From CAZFMJ01 sp964520045 (lineage in GTDB: Bacteria; Elusimicrobiota; Elusimicrobia; Elusimicrobiales; CAZFMJ01): a stretch of 22,261 nt of DNA. Below, in pieces: positions 9,101-15,291 of this stretch. The position numbers and the translations under genes are program-made. The notes below the pieces were generated by a model that worked only from the letters and a program-made list of their open reading frames with translations, was not told the DNA's origin and did not search any database. How positions within the stretch are numbered: position 1 is the stretch's first letter; each line of letters opens with the position of its first letter. The stretch is taken from the NCBI GenBank assembly GCA_964520045.1, contig CAZFMJ010000045.1:1-22261 (forward strand), written 5' to 3'.

Positions 9101-12100
9101 CCGCACCACGTTTTTATCTATCTGCTTCTGCTGTTTATCCTGCGATATGGGCTCTATGAAGTTCTGGCCGCGCAGTATTTCGTCTATATTTCCTTCGCGG
9201 AATAATTTATCCCAGCTGCCCGGAGTGCCCGCGGCTATTCCGCTTATGGCTATAGGGTTTGTGTTTATCCCGTATTTTGCGCAGAAATTATCCCCCCCGT
9301 AAGATTGGGGAGCCGTTATTGATACGGAGTCATAAGATTTGTTTGACTGCGTGTTTGTTCCTGATGCGGTTTCCGCCCATTTTGAATAGGCCGGAGAGTA
9401 TATGCTTTCCGGTTCCAGCGGATTTTTTTTGTTCCAGTTTAACGGCACGCCCGCCGCGGTCATGTTCGCGAGCAGGTCGTTAAATTCAAGTATTCCCCCC
9501 CGCTTGGGATGATTGGCTGAAAGCACTAAAATGTCTCTTTTGTCCTGCAGGGTGCCTGTGGCCAGCGCGCTTAATACGCGTTTCGGACCGCATTCCACGA
9601 ACAGTCTTACGCCGTCTTCATACATTCTCTCCAATTGGCGTATGAACTCCACGGGCCTTGTGATCTGTTTCACGAACATGTCGCGTATTTCGTAATCCCC
9701 CGAAGGAAAATAATCCGCCGTCACATTTGAAAGTATGGGAGTCTTTGGCGCCGACACCGGTATTTTGGCAAGAAAGTTTCTATAGGGTTCCGCCGCGGGT
9801 TCTATTATCGCGGAATGGAAAGCGTGGGATACCGGTATTTCCCCCGACTGCGCTCCCATGGCCGTGAAATGCTTCACCGCATCCTCAACGGCCTTTTTTT
9901 CTCCGGCGATAACGGTCTGTGTCGGGCAGTTTTTATTTGCGCATATCACGTAACCGTTTATTTTTTTTAGTTCCTTTTCGACTTTTTCGCAGGACATTGC
10001 GACAGAGGCCATCTTGCCGGGGTCTTTCACTTTTATATTGGACATTTCCTTTGCGCGGTTGGTCACTGCGCGAAGGCCGTTTTCAAAGGTGAATATTCCC
10101 GCGGCTATTGCGGCGGCATATTCGCCCAGACTGTGTCCGCAGACTATATCCGGCTTTACCCCGAATGAGGCGAGAAGCCGCATCATCGCGGTGTCCGCCG
10201 TAAGCACCGCCGGCTGGGTCATCTGGGTCTGCTTTATCGCGTCTTCGCGTTTTGCAAGCTCCTGCGCCGATTCGCCGGGCTTTGAAAATACGGTGTCCGT
10301 AAGGGTCACGCCTATGAGGCTTTTGAGTATTTCGTCCGCCTCGTCAAAAGTATTCTGAACTATACGGTATTTTTCGGCAAGGTCTTTCATCATGTCCACA
10401 TATTGCGATCCCTGTCCCGGGAACAGAAATCCGATTTTTGCTTTATTAATAGCGGGGCGGAAGGGATAAATGCCTTTCATTTTAAGATGCAGGGACTGTT
10501 TTGTCCAAACATCTTCTTTCTGCGCCTGTTCCATAAAAAAACCGAGTTTATCTTTAAGTTTTGAAGGAGACTCCGCCGTAAGAGCCACTGCAAAATCAGC
10601 CGGTTTTTGCCTGTTTAACGGCAGGGTCAATGCGGCCATGGGATAAGTATCCGGCAGGGCGGAAAGCGAATTTATCTGAGCGGATAATTCATTAAAAAGT
10701 CCTTCTTTTGTGCGGCCTGAAATAGTTATGGATTCTGATTGAAGGCGCAAAGGAGGGTATGACATTTCTTTTAAAGGTCTGCCGGCTTCGGCGTAAAGCC
10801 GAGGGGCAGGCAGTCTTGCGGTTTTTTCGTCGTATTCTTCCAGAGCTATGTGGAAATTCGTGCCTCCGAATCCAAAAGCCGACACATTGGCTCTTCTTGT
10901 CCTGCCCGCGGATTTCCATTCATCGGCTTTTGTTATTACTCTAAACGGGCTGTTCTTGAAATCTATGTCCGGATTGGGAGTTTTGAAATTTATTGAAGGA
11001 GGCAGCGTTTTATGATGCAGGGCCAAAGCTATTTTTATAACGCTTGCCGCTCCCGACGCGGCTTTGCAGTGGCCTATCTGGGATTTTACCGAGCCCAGCC
11101 ATACGCTGCCCTTTGCCGCAATATACGGAGAAAACACTTCGTTTAATACCCCCACTTCGGCGGGGTCTCCCGCTTTCGTGGCGGTGCCGTGGGCTTCCAT
11201 AAGTCCTACATCTGCGGGAGTATAGTTCAATTGCTCAAACGCGCGTTCCACTGCCAGTTTCTGGCCCTTGGGATTAGGCGCTGTTATTCCCTTGCCTTTG
11301 CCGTCGCTGGATGCGCCTATGGCTTTTATAACGGCGTATATTTTATCCCCCGCTTTGACGGCGTCTGAAAGCCGCTTAAGCGCCATTATCCCCACGCCTT
11401 CGGCCATAACGAAACCGTTGGCTCTTGCGTCGAACGCCCATGAACCGTCGGGCGACAGCGCTCCTATTTTGCAGAATTTAACGTATGCCGGAGCGGACAT
11501 CATCTGGTCGGCTCCTCCGCATAAAGCCATGTCAAAATCGCGCGAGCGCAGTCCGTGCACCGCCTGGTCAAGCGCGGCTATTGAGGAGGCGCAGGCTGCG
11601 TCTACCGTAAAATTGGGACCATTAAGATTGAGCACATTGGCTATTCTTCCCGCTGTGACATTTGAAAGCTCTCCGGGCATTGTGTCTTCCGTTATTACTC
11701 CGAGGCTTGAGGCTATTTTATCGTCGACTTCATGCAGAATCGTCCGTTTTGAGCCGGCTGAAAGAGCGGAAAAGCATTTTGTTTTGCTCAAAACATCATT
11801 ATAATAGGCGCGGTATATCCGCAAGTCGGTTTCTTCCTTTTTCATTCCTCCCATTGAATTGCCGAGTATTACGGCCGTGCGTTCCGAGGCAAACGGTTTT
11901 TTTGAGTAGCCTGCGTCATCAAGAGCCGTCACGGACGCCTCAACGGCCATTTGCTGAAGCCTGTCCATCTGGTTTCCCACCTGAGGAGGGATGCGGTGCT
12001 TTATGGAGTCAAATCTGAAGCCTTCAATGAACCCTCCTATTTTGGAATAAGTCTTATCAAGCGCTTTAGGGTCGGGGTCATAGTAAAGTTTCCAGTCCCA

Positions 12101-12238
12101 GCGGTCTTGAGGCACTTCTATTATGCTGGATTTGCCTTCAAGTATATTTTTCCAGTACTGCTCTTTGTTCAATGCTCCGGGCATTATCGCCCCGATGCCT
12201 ATTATCGCTATTCCTTCAAGATTAGTAGAGTCGTTCAT
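3176..12238 (-). CDS. Type I PUFA/secondary-lipid-like synthase, KS-AT-KS-ACPx4-KR-DH
   Basis: A 3020-residue cytoplasmic megasynthase. KS1 (about 10-470) has Cys216, His350 and His390. The acyltransferase (600-895) has FPGQGSQ, GHSLGE with Ser703, and HAFH at 805-808, the malonyl-type signature. A second, divergent KS (990-1510) keeps Cys1250 (SAACAS), His1398 (in SHETYTP) and Lys1433/His1438 (NVKGFTGH), so it is not a Cys-less chain-length factor. Four near-identical ACPs follow (about 1621-1701, 1745-1824, 1910-1988, 2051-2130); each has LGIDT with Thr in place of the phosphopantetheine Ser. A KR (2205-2715) has TGAGRGLG, SSIAGR and Tyr2626. The C-terminal DH (2745-3020) has HSIAGTPYVPG with His2763 and HGPSFQVL, with Glu2941 at the usual Asp. 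No ER or thioesterase is present. AGGAG lies 14 bases before the ATG. It resembles PfaA/HglE-type lipid synthases; the product is unknown. Confidence 0.93.
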   Translation of the reverse strand: MNDSTNLEGIAIIGIGAIMPGALNKEQYWKNILEGKSSIIEVPQDRWDWKLYYDPDPKALDKTYSKIGGFIEGFRFDSIKHRIPPQVGNQMDRLQQMAVEASVTALDDAGYSKKPFASERTAVILGNSMGGMKKEETDLRIYRAYYNDVLSKTKCFSALSAGSKRTILHEVDDKIASSLGVITEDTMPGELSNVTAGRIANVLNLNGPNFTVDAACASSIAALDQAVHGLRSRDFDMALCGGADQMMSAPAYVKFCKIGALSPDGSWAFDARANGFVMAEGVGIMALKRLSDAVKAGDKIYAVIKAIGASSDGKGKGITAPNPKGQKLAVERAFEQLNYTPADVGLMEAHGTATKAGDPAEVGVLNEVFSPYIAAKGSVWLGSVKSQIGHCKAASGAASVIKIALALHHKTLPPSINFKTPNPDIDFKNSPFRVITKADEWKSAGRTRRANVSAFGFGGTNFHIALEEYDEKTARLPAPRLYAEAGRPLKEMSYPPLRLQSESITISGRTKEGLFNELSAQINSLSALPDTYPMAALTLPLNRQKPADFAVALTAESPSKLKDKLGFFMEQAQKEDVWTKQSLHLKMKGIYPFRPAINKAKIGFLFPGQGSQYVDMMKDLAEKYRIVQNTFDEADEILKSLIGVTLTDTVFSKPGESAQELAKREDAIKQTQMTQPAVLTADTAMMRLLASFGVKPDIVCGHSLGEYAAAIAAGIFTFENGLRAVTNRAKEMSNIKVKDPGKMASVAMSCEKVEKELKKINGYVICANKNCPTQTVIAGEKKAVEDAVKHFTAMGAQSGEIPVSHAFHSAIIEPAAEPYRNFLAKIPVSAPKTPILSNVTADYFPSGDYEIRDMFVKQITRPVEFIRQLERMYEDGVRLFVECGPKRVLSALATGTLQDKRDILVLSANHPKRGGILEFNDLLANMTAAGVPLNWNKKNPLEPESIYSPAYSKWAETASGTNTQSNKSYDSVSITAPQSYGGDNFCAKYGINTNPIAISGIAAGTPGSWDKLFREGNIDEILRGQNFIEPISQDKQQKQIDKNVVRVIKSALGDHSIERLDSITQAIKLAAVKGQFDIEKEFGVPQNLAKAMDTTFRMAIGAGVLALKDAGIPLLRMYKKTSTGGYLPERWALPESIGDQTGVIFASAFPVMESLIKEISSHLINRYKNRSRKELWEVYDSMIQKLHDQKERQALSAWFAQNFSKYHEEGEEGLHTFSQNFLLKAIPIGNSQFAQWVRARGPAVHISAACASTTEAVGIAEDWIRLGRAKRVIVIAADDITNETVQEWSLAGFLASGAATTQANLAEAALPFDRRRHGLIVGTGAVGIVVEDETLIRKRGMKPLARILGSEFANSAFHVTRLDTNHVGEIMNRLVSKVERIHGLNRSEMAGKLLFMSHETYTPARGGSASAEVVALKKTFGKDAGKVVVSNVKGFTGHTMGASLEDVVAIRALNTGIVPPIANYKEPDPELAGINLSKGGEYDLEYALRLGAGFGSQNAMTLVQRTLKKGEKRIDDPSAYKNWLKEISGRSEPELETVFNTLRIKDAGVPIKTAKEAVEAKEAREERIPVKTAKAEAKENNLLTSVGQAKTITKAETITMVSTLQSKLSSSPSAVLPHPSITENSVKTAILDMVSAKTGYPKDMLELDLDMEADLGIDTVKQAELFAGIREHYGIPRREGLALKDYPTIRHCIKFVIEEKGITAAKEATEAKEAKEEKQTKTETTASVKSAADNLPLTASDLQLTEDTVKNTILDMVSAKTGYPKDMLELDLDMEADLGIDTVKQAELFAGIREHYGIPRREGLALKDYPTIRHCIKFVIEEKGMTIAKEATEAFAAKCEEVVEAGSRPIPIAIRTGQSSQAGRNHNGNTTEATEARKETEEKQKKTETTASMKLTADNLPLTASDLQLTEDTVKNTILDMVSAKTGYPKDMLELDLDMEADLGIDTVKQAELFAGIREHYGIPRREGLALKDYPTIRLCIKFVLEEKTTAKESTEPSPSPLPQGEGTTEREQKQASFAKASEGQTEAKPAPRENAETAAVKSTASGLQLTEDTVKNIILDMVSAKTGYPKDMLELDLDMEADLGIDTVKQAELFAGIREHYGIPRREGLALKDYPTIRHCIKFVIEEKGMTAAKEATEAKEAKKEKQKKTETTASMKLTADTLPLTADSGLTTEQLSIFTPVSDIPARHIRYVPMVTQCPAENGTIKKLSTKRPVLIFSDDQTLTKAFQAELDNLRLIHHTITSYKSRARNTTLVNWNDIDAVEKTLKDFAQKHPDTQGIIYLLGCESKKLDKDTSAHADLIRMAMPLFLAAKYFSKSLSEPEENAITFMAVATKVDGAFGYKTTSSYDPIYGAISGMTYCLRKELEKSVVKLIDFAADMTPSAMARKTFHEVLDSDGRLAVGYHSGKRLTLINKPFTLKKDHPLHLKGKTVLVTGAGRGLGAEFCKLLAKKCQPHVVMLDIIPLQDKAEEWAVMSDEQLKEYKNSLWTDMKASMGKQATPVMLEKEFAKVKDSVQLYRTMEEMRRYGSEAEYFCCDVNDSGLFADVIRRIKAGHGRIEGLVHFAGFERSKLAVDKTLDEFFKVFDTKAVSALNFLKSGLVKENGFWALISSIAGRFGNVGQTDYAAASDYMSKLAISLTNSGIRALAVDMSAYANIGMAIRPGVETYLKSQGVDFLYPEEGMNAVLDEILYGKEPEIVLSGSLGKLDFDKQLMFEGAAGPASESAKTARAFMEKTVLLEPSASYSGTKEFSLEKDPYLKDHSIAGTPYVPGVMAIETMAEAAEAVSGSSPACLENVIFSLPVKLLRNKSIEVRVGAVHENGDMDAKIESDFINSRGVKMGSSRTHFTAHFSGKTARPLWDSKNDTQALTASAVSAFSKGAFKAAKEEIYKLFFHGPSFQVLAGITKLDSSGIDAVYQRPAAPLWNEEGKNLIARPLLIEAAFQACGFRDIHFAKKMTLPDAIGRVHIPARRGHEPEILFVHSVFKGHDKDGKSLYDGFVFDSEGQLWIEIDDYVMIPV
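6164..6250. repeat. Two palindromic dispersed repeats embedded in linker ACP3-ACP4
   Basis: One module (6167-6190) encodes SFAKASEG and contains CTTCGCTAAGGCTTCGGA. The other (6218-6250) encodes PSPSPLPQGEG and is GC-rich and palindromic around CCCTCCCCCTGAGGGAGAGGG. Related modules lie side by side at the start of the PorV-like gene (19813-19898), and one is at 21753-21786. Both here are in frame and fall between carrier domains. Confidence 0.65.
6503..6560. repeat. Heptamer repeat inside coding linker ACP2-ACP3
   Basis: The clearest example: from 6508 the plus strand splits into seven successive 7-base words, CAGTAAG, TTGTAAG, TCGGAAG, then CGGTAAG twice, TTGTCAG and CGGTAAG. In the coding frame this reads LTADNLP, LTASDLQ, LTEDT. 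A shorter decayed copy lies at 6079-6113 (linker ACP3-ACP4) and a four-word copy near 5730-5765, after ACP4. Confidence 0.8.
6999..7049. repeat. Heptamer repeat inside coding linker ACP1-ACP2
   Basis: On the plus strand this is a run of consecutive 7-base words (AGTAAGT, TGTAAGT, CGGAAGC, GGTAAGC, and so on). Translated on the minus strand it gives an LTA-type 7-residue pattern, partly decayed here to AADNLPLTASDLQLTED. Confidence 0.7.
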
Positions 12239-12291
12239 AATGGATGTTTGTTTCTCCTGTTCTTTTATCAGTTAGATTGTAAATGAAATTT

Positions 12292-12402
12292 GGGCGTAAA
12301 AGGGATGTGCCCCGCAAATGGTTCGACATGCTTACCACACTGAGCGGAGTCGAAGCGCTGCGCGGGACTGCCCTGCTGGGCTGCGTTTTACGGATGGTTC
12401 TC
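12292..12402. repeat. Nested inverted-repeat element upstream of the synthase
   Basis: The outer arms CGTAAAA and TTTTACG, then CCCCGC/GCGGG-type arms, then TTCGAC and GTCGAA, bracket an ACACTGAGCGGA core. The inner part resembles the TTCGACTCCGCTCAG dispersed repeats seen in many environmental genomes (from memory). It lies between the synthase start and its candidate promoter, so it would be in the 5' leader if that promoter is right. Confidence 0.5.
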
Positions 12403-12415
12403 ACATAGTAAATAT

Positions 12416-12424
12416 ATTCTACCA
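12416..12424 (-). promoter_or_regulatory. Candidate extended -10 promoter for the synthase operon
   Basis: The minus strand reads TGG-TAGAAT, a TGn-extended -10, about 178 bases before the synthase ATG. This would give a long leader containing the nested inverted repeat. A closer TACAAT at about 12277-12282 is an alternative but has no -35. Just upstream (12456-12474) is a perfect 7-base hairpin AACCGGA/TCCGGTT with a 5-base loop, a possible operator. All of this is weak evidence. Confidence 0.25.
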
Positions 12425-12486
12425 AATATACCCGTATTAACGAAAGAAAATGCTGAACCGGAACCAATCCGGTTGTACGGGGATAT

Positions 12487-12767
12487 TAGTTTAGTGTTGC
12501 GACAAAGAAATTATGCATCATTTGGCCTGTCGATTTTGAGCCGAGCCGAAGCGATGTGAGGCGAGCAGGCCTTTAGGCCTGTAAGCCGAACAGCGCAAAG
12601 GCGCAGGCCAAAAGCGGCTGGCCCCTTCGGGGAGGCCCACTCCTGGCCGATTTCGTCGTTGCTCCTCATTCACACTGCTTAAGCAGTGCTCATTCGTCAC
12701 GCCTAGAACTCGGCTCAGGCATGGGCCTCCAAATGTTGCGTAATTTCTTTGTCGCAACACTAGTTTA
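12487..12767. mobile_element. MITE-like non-autonomous element (267 bp) with terminal inverted repeats and 7-bp direct repeat
   Basis: The element spans 12494-12760. Left end 12494-12525 and right end 12729-12760 are inverted repeats matching at 30 of 32 bases, the outer 20 being perfect and starting GTGTTGCGAC. TAGTTTA flanks it directly at 12487-12493 and 12761-12767, as a target-site duplication would. Inside are nested dyads: TGAGCCGAG near 12537 pairs with CTCGGCTCA near 12710, GGCCT...AGGCC near 12570-12582, CCCC-TTC-GGGG near 12622-12632, and a 16-base palindrome CACTGCTTAAGCAGTG near 12675-12690. No transposase or convincing ORF lies inside. The parent transposon family is not recognised. 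Confidence 0.8.
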
Positions 12768-12772
12768 GGGAT

Positions 12773-12838
12773 GGGCCCTTTTCTCCTGATTAAGTAGGCC
12801 ATCGGACCCTTCCTGTCTAATGCTGCGTCTGTTAGAAT
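12773..12838 (+). promoter_or_regulatory. Candidate promoter region of the 12883 secreted-protein gene
   Basis: TGT-TAGAAT at 12830-12838 is a TGn-extended -10, 44 bases before the ATG at 12883. Upstream, GGGCCC followed by a T-rich TTTTCTCC (12773-12785) and a GGACCC word recall the sequence upstream of the 15292 gene. The region begins only 5 bases after the MITE direct repeat, so the element may have replaced upstream control DNA. Confidence 0.35.
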
Positions 12839-12882
12839 ACTTACGAAGCATGGATCAAAAAACGAAGTGATAAGGAGACAAT

Positions 12883-13314
12883 ATGAAAAAAATGTTATTA
12901 ATGCTGGGAGCCGCGATGCTTACGGGTTCTGCTGTTTTCGCGCAGGAATGCAAAGACTATGGGTCGGCGGCGTCTTTGTTTTCCTCCGGCAAAACGCCGG
13001 CATATCTGGAAATGTCAAAGGTTTACAGCGGCAAAGCTTTTGATAACAGCGGTAATTCTTTTTCCGCGGTATTCAGGGGAGAGCAGACTCCCGACTTAAT
13101 GCTGGAAGTGGTTACTTGTAAGAGCGGCCGGTGTGCTTCGTATCCTTACGGATATCAAAATATAGTTGATTTCAGGGCGGATGAAGCTGTGGTTACGGAG
13201 ATGGCGGGCAACAATGTCATAAGCCTGTCGCGCATACGCAAAGCAGGCGGATTTTTAGTTGAAATGAAAGAAGGCCGTTCCGGTACATGGATAGCCTGTT
13301 ACGAGTTAAAATAA
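12883..13314 (+). CDS. Small secreted protein of unknown function
   Basis: A 143-residue protein with a typical Sec signal peptide (MKK, hydrophobic 4-17, cleavage after AVFA near residue 20), so it is periplasmic or secreted. AAGGAG lies 7 bases before the ATG. The mature part of about 120 residues has four Cys (QECKD, VVTCKSGRC, IACYEL), enough for two disulfides, and looks like a small beta-rich domain. I do not recognise the family. Its 3' end overlaps the convergent glycosyltransferase gene by 9 bases. Confidence 0.8.
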   Translation: MKKMLLMLGAAMLTGSAVFAQECKDYGSAASLFSSGKTPAYLEMSKVYSGKAFDNSGNSFSAVFRGEQTPDLMLEVVTCKSGRCASYPYGYQNIVDFRADEAVVTEMAGNNVISLSRIRKAGGFLVEMKEGRSGTWIACYELK

Positions 13315-14982
13315 TTTTAACAGATAAACAGAAGCCGGCGAATCAGAAAACGGCGTTTTATACTCCGCCCTGCTTATAATCTTATCCTGCCGCCCTTCAG
13401 CCGAAAAAGAAATTTCAGCTTTGTATTTGGGCATTGCCATCGCCCGCCATTCCCATTCGCCTATTGTTTTTAATGATTTGATTGATTTGAGCAGTTTCAT
13501 GTTTTTTTCATACTGCCAGTATCCATCCCAGTCCAATTTGCCGTTTACCTCTTCCTGCGTTATCCCTGAATCAACGGCGGAAAGTCCCGCCTTCCATTTC
13601 GCCTCGTTCCAGGCGAAATAGTCCTTTACCCCAGTCCAGCTTAAAGCTGAAAAAAGGACAAGGAATACAAGAACCGGCGTTTTCGAAAATTCCCATGCTT
13701 GAGCTTTCCGGGCAAGCGCTGTCAATTGCAAAGGAAGCAGGAGAAGAAGATACCGGTCAAAAAATTTTTCTCCCAGAAGCGCGAATGAAAACTGCATCAG
13801 GCAGGCGTACAAGAATATGTCCGCCGGATTTTTAATAGGATTCTGCTGATGCATAACCTTTTTATCTTTGGAAGGGGATTGCGGAACTCCAGCGCATAGG
13901 GCAATGAGAAAAACGCAGAAAGAAATTATTCCCGCTGCGGTAGCCGTGTTCCAGAACCAGTCCGAGCCGAAAATTCCGCAGGCTTTCATTTCGCTTCCCG
14001 GAAGCGTCATAGCGCCTAATCCCGTTTTTGTGAAATTATTCTCCAGATGAGGCATTGGGCCTTTGTCCGCCAGATAATACAGACAGCCCGCGGCAAAAAT
14101 AAAAACAGAGATATAGGACGCGGTTTTGTATTTCACGGGGCTTTTTTTCCTAAAAAACTGTCCGGAATGAACCAGCAATCCGATCGCAAGCGGAAATATG
14201 AAAAATCCGGTCTCCATGCCGGATGAGATAAGGCGGTTGAATATATCCGGCAGAAGGACGGCCGGATCGGTTATGTGGCGCAGCGTGCCGTGTATGACGT
14301 AGGTTTCGCCTACCCATGTCCGGCCGTGGATAAAGTTAAACCAAAAGATATGAACCGCGGCTGTCAACAGAGGAAGCCCCCAGACGCGTAGAGCGGTCTT
14401 TGCATTAAATCTCCGTTCTTTCATATACAGGGAAAGCGTGTATGAAAGCGGGAGAAAAATTCCTATCTGCCTTTCCAGATACGCCGCGCATGCCGTTATC
14501 GATGCCGTCCAGAACCAAAGCTTATTTCCCGTTCGTTCATATTTAATATAGCAGTATGCCGAAAAGATCATCCAGAACAAATACTGCGCGTCCGTCATAA
14601 ATGAATTGGCAAGCGTGAAATAAAGGGGATTGAATGCCAGGCAGGCGGCGGCAAGAGACGCATTCTTATCGTCAATCCCGTACTCCCTGAGTATGAGGAA
14701 GAAAAAAAACAGAGCGCCGGCGCCTAAAACAAGCGTTGAGAGCCGCAGAACGCCGAAATTAAGTCCGAATAATTTTGCCCATATTCCGCTCCATAATACC
14801 TGCGTTATCTGCGTGGCCGCCGCCCAGTCGGAGAGGATGATCCTGCCTTCATGGAGAAGATGCCTTACGGGTATGGCGTATGCCCAGTCGTCGTTTAAGG
14901 GGAAATCGAATTTCCACGGGGACAGGGCAAGCGCCGAGGCGAGAAAAAAAAACGGAACCAGATAAGGGGATATTTTCTTCAC
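13306..14982 (-). CDS. GT-C fold membrane glycosyltransferase, ArnT/GT39-like
   Basis: A 558-residue inner-membrane protein with about ten hydrophobic segments between residues 5 and 470 and a soluble C-terminal tail of about 110 residues. The first periplasmic loop has PLNDDWAYA with the paired Asp31-Asp32 expected for GT-C enzymes, which transfer sugars from polyprenyl-phosphate donors to lipid or protein acceptors. LERQIG near 168-173 and EKFFDRYLLLLLP near 405-417 fit the PMT/ArnT superfamily. Start: GTG at 14980-14982, with an in-frame TAA four codons upstream and no good ribosome site, so initiation may be weak. The acceptor is unknown and no sugar gene cluster surrounds it. It overlaps the 12883 gene tail to tail. 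Confidence 0.8.
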   Translation of the reverse strand: MKKISPYLVPFFFLASALALSPWKFDFPLNDDWAYAIPVRHLLHEGRIILSDWAAATQITQVLWSGIWAKLFGLNFGVLRLSTLVLGAGALFFFFLILREYGIDDKNASLAAACLAFNPLYFTLANSFMTDAQYLFWMIFSAYCYIKYERTGNKLWFWTASITACAAYLERQIGIFLPLSYTLSLYMKERRFNAKTALRVWGLPLLTAAVHIFWFNFIHGRTWVGETYVIHGTLRHITDPAVLLPDIFNRLISSGMETGFFIFPLAIGLLVHSGQFFRKKSPVKYKTASYISVFIFAAGCLYYLADKGPMPHLENNFTKTGLGAMTLPGSEMKACGIFGSDWFWNTATAAGIISFCVFLIALCAGVPQSPSKDKKVMHQQNPIKNPADIFLYACLMQFSFALLGEKFFDRYLLLLLPLQLTALARKAQAWEFSKTPVLVFLVLFSALSWTGVKDYFAWNEAKWKAGLSAVDSGITQEEVNGKLDWDGYWQYEKNMKLLKSIKSLKTIGEWEWRAMAMPKYKAEISFSAEGRQDKIISRAEYKTPFSDSPASVYLLKLF

Positions 14983-15028
14983 GCCTAAATTTTACAAAAA
15001 AAGAAAGCAGAATTGGCCGCAAGGGAAC

Positions 15029-15065
15029 TCGCACCGCAGAGGCGCAGAGAACGCAGAGAACCGAA
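15029..15065. repeat. Dispersed CGCAGAG-type iterated repeat
   Basis: A block of CCGCAGA, GGCGCAGA and ACGCAGA words in the divergent spacer upstream of the glycosyltransferase, related to the block at 3123-3166. Of the rest of 14983-15291, only the dyads and promoter listed separately stand out. Confidence 0.5.
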
Positions 15066-15145
15066 AACAAAAGGCGGAAACAGAAAGCAAAATAGCAATT
15101 CTCAGCGGCTTTGTGTGAGAAATTTCATGCGCCTTATTATGGATT

Positions 15146-15177
15146 AAATGGGACTTTGGGCCCATTTTTCCATGGGC
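15146..15177 (+). promoter_or_regulatory. Mutually exclusive hairpins upstream of the 15292 gene
   Basis: AAATGGG (15146-15152) pairs perfectly with CCCATTT (15161-15167), followed by T, as in a weak intrinsic terminator. GCCCAT (15160-15165) can instead pair perfectly with ATGGGC (15172-15177). The two stems share the same middle strand. It lies upstream of the likely -10, so it may be a protein-binding dyad and not a leader RNA. Confidence 0.35.
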
Positions 15178-15208
15178 TGAATGTCATTCAAAAGCATACC
15201 CTAAAGGC

Positions 15209-15239
15209 TCATACCGAAAAATAGTGTTAATGGTATGAT
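15209..15239 (+). promoter_or_regulatory. Extended -10 promoter with overlapping dyad, 15292 gene
   Basis: TGG-TATGAT at 15231-15239 is a good TGn-extended -10, 52 bases before the ATG; no -35 match is seen. TCATACC (15209-15215) and GGTATGA (15232-15238) form a perfect 7-base inverted repeat whose right half overlaps the -10, as an operator would. The sequence TATGATTTATT..GAC is shared with the promoter of the 21390 gene. Confidence 0.45.
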
Positions 15240-15291
15240 TTATTGCGACCGGCTGTATGCCTGTCGAAACTTGATAAAGTAAGGAGATAAA

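Noticed and set aside
3314..12018. Numerous plus-strand frames of 60-190 codons opposite the synthase gene
   Set aside because: They are antisense shadows of conserved synthase domains, repeated four times opposite the ACPs, without ribosome sites or recognisable products.
12518..12802. A 94-codon minus-strand frame covering the MITE-like element
   Set aside because: It crosses the terminal repeat and the internal palindromes, and its product is low in recognisable structure; the frame is explained by GC-rich inverted repeats.
12239..12882. tRNA or CRISPR in the large intergenic gap
   Set aside because: The GGTTCGAC motif is part of a nested inverted repeat and not a T-arm, no cloverleaf could be drawn, and repeats are not spaced as direct repeats with unique spacers.
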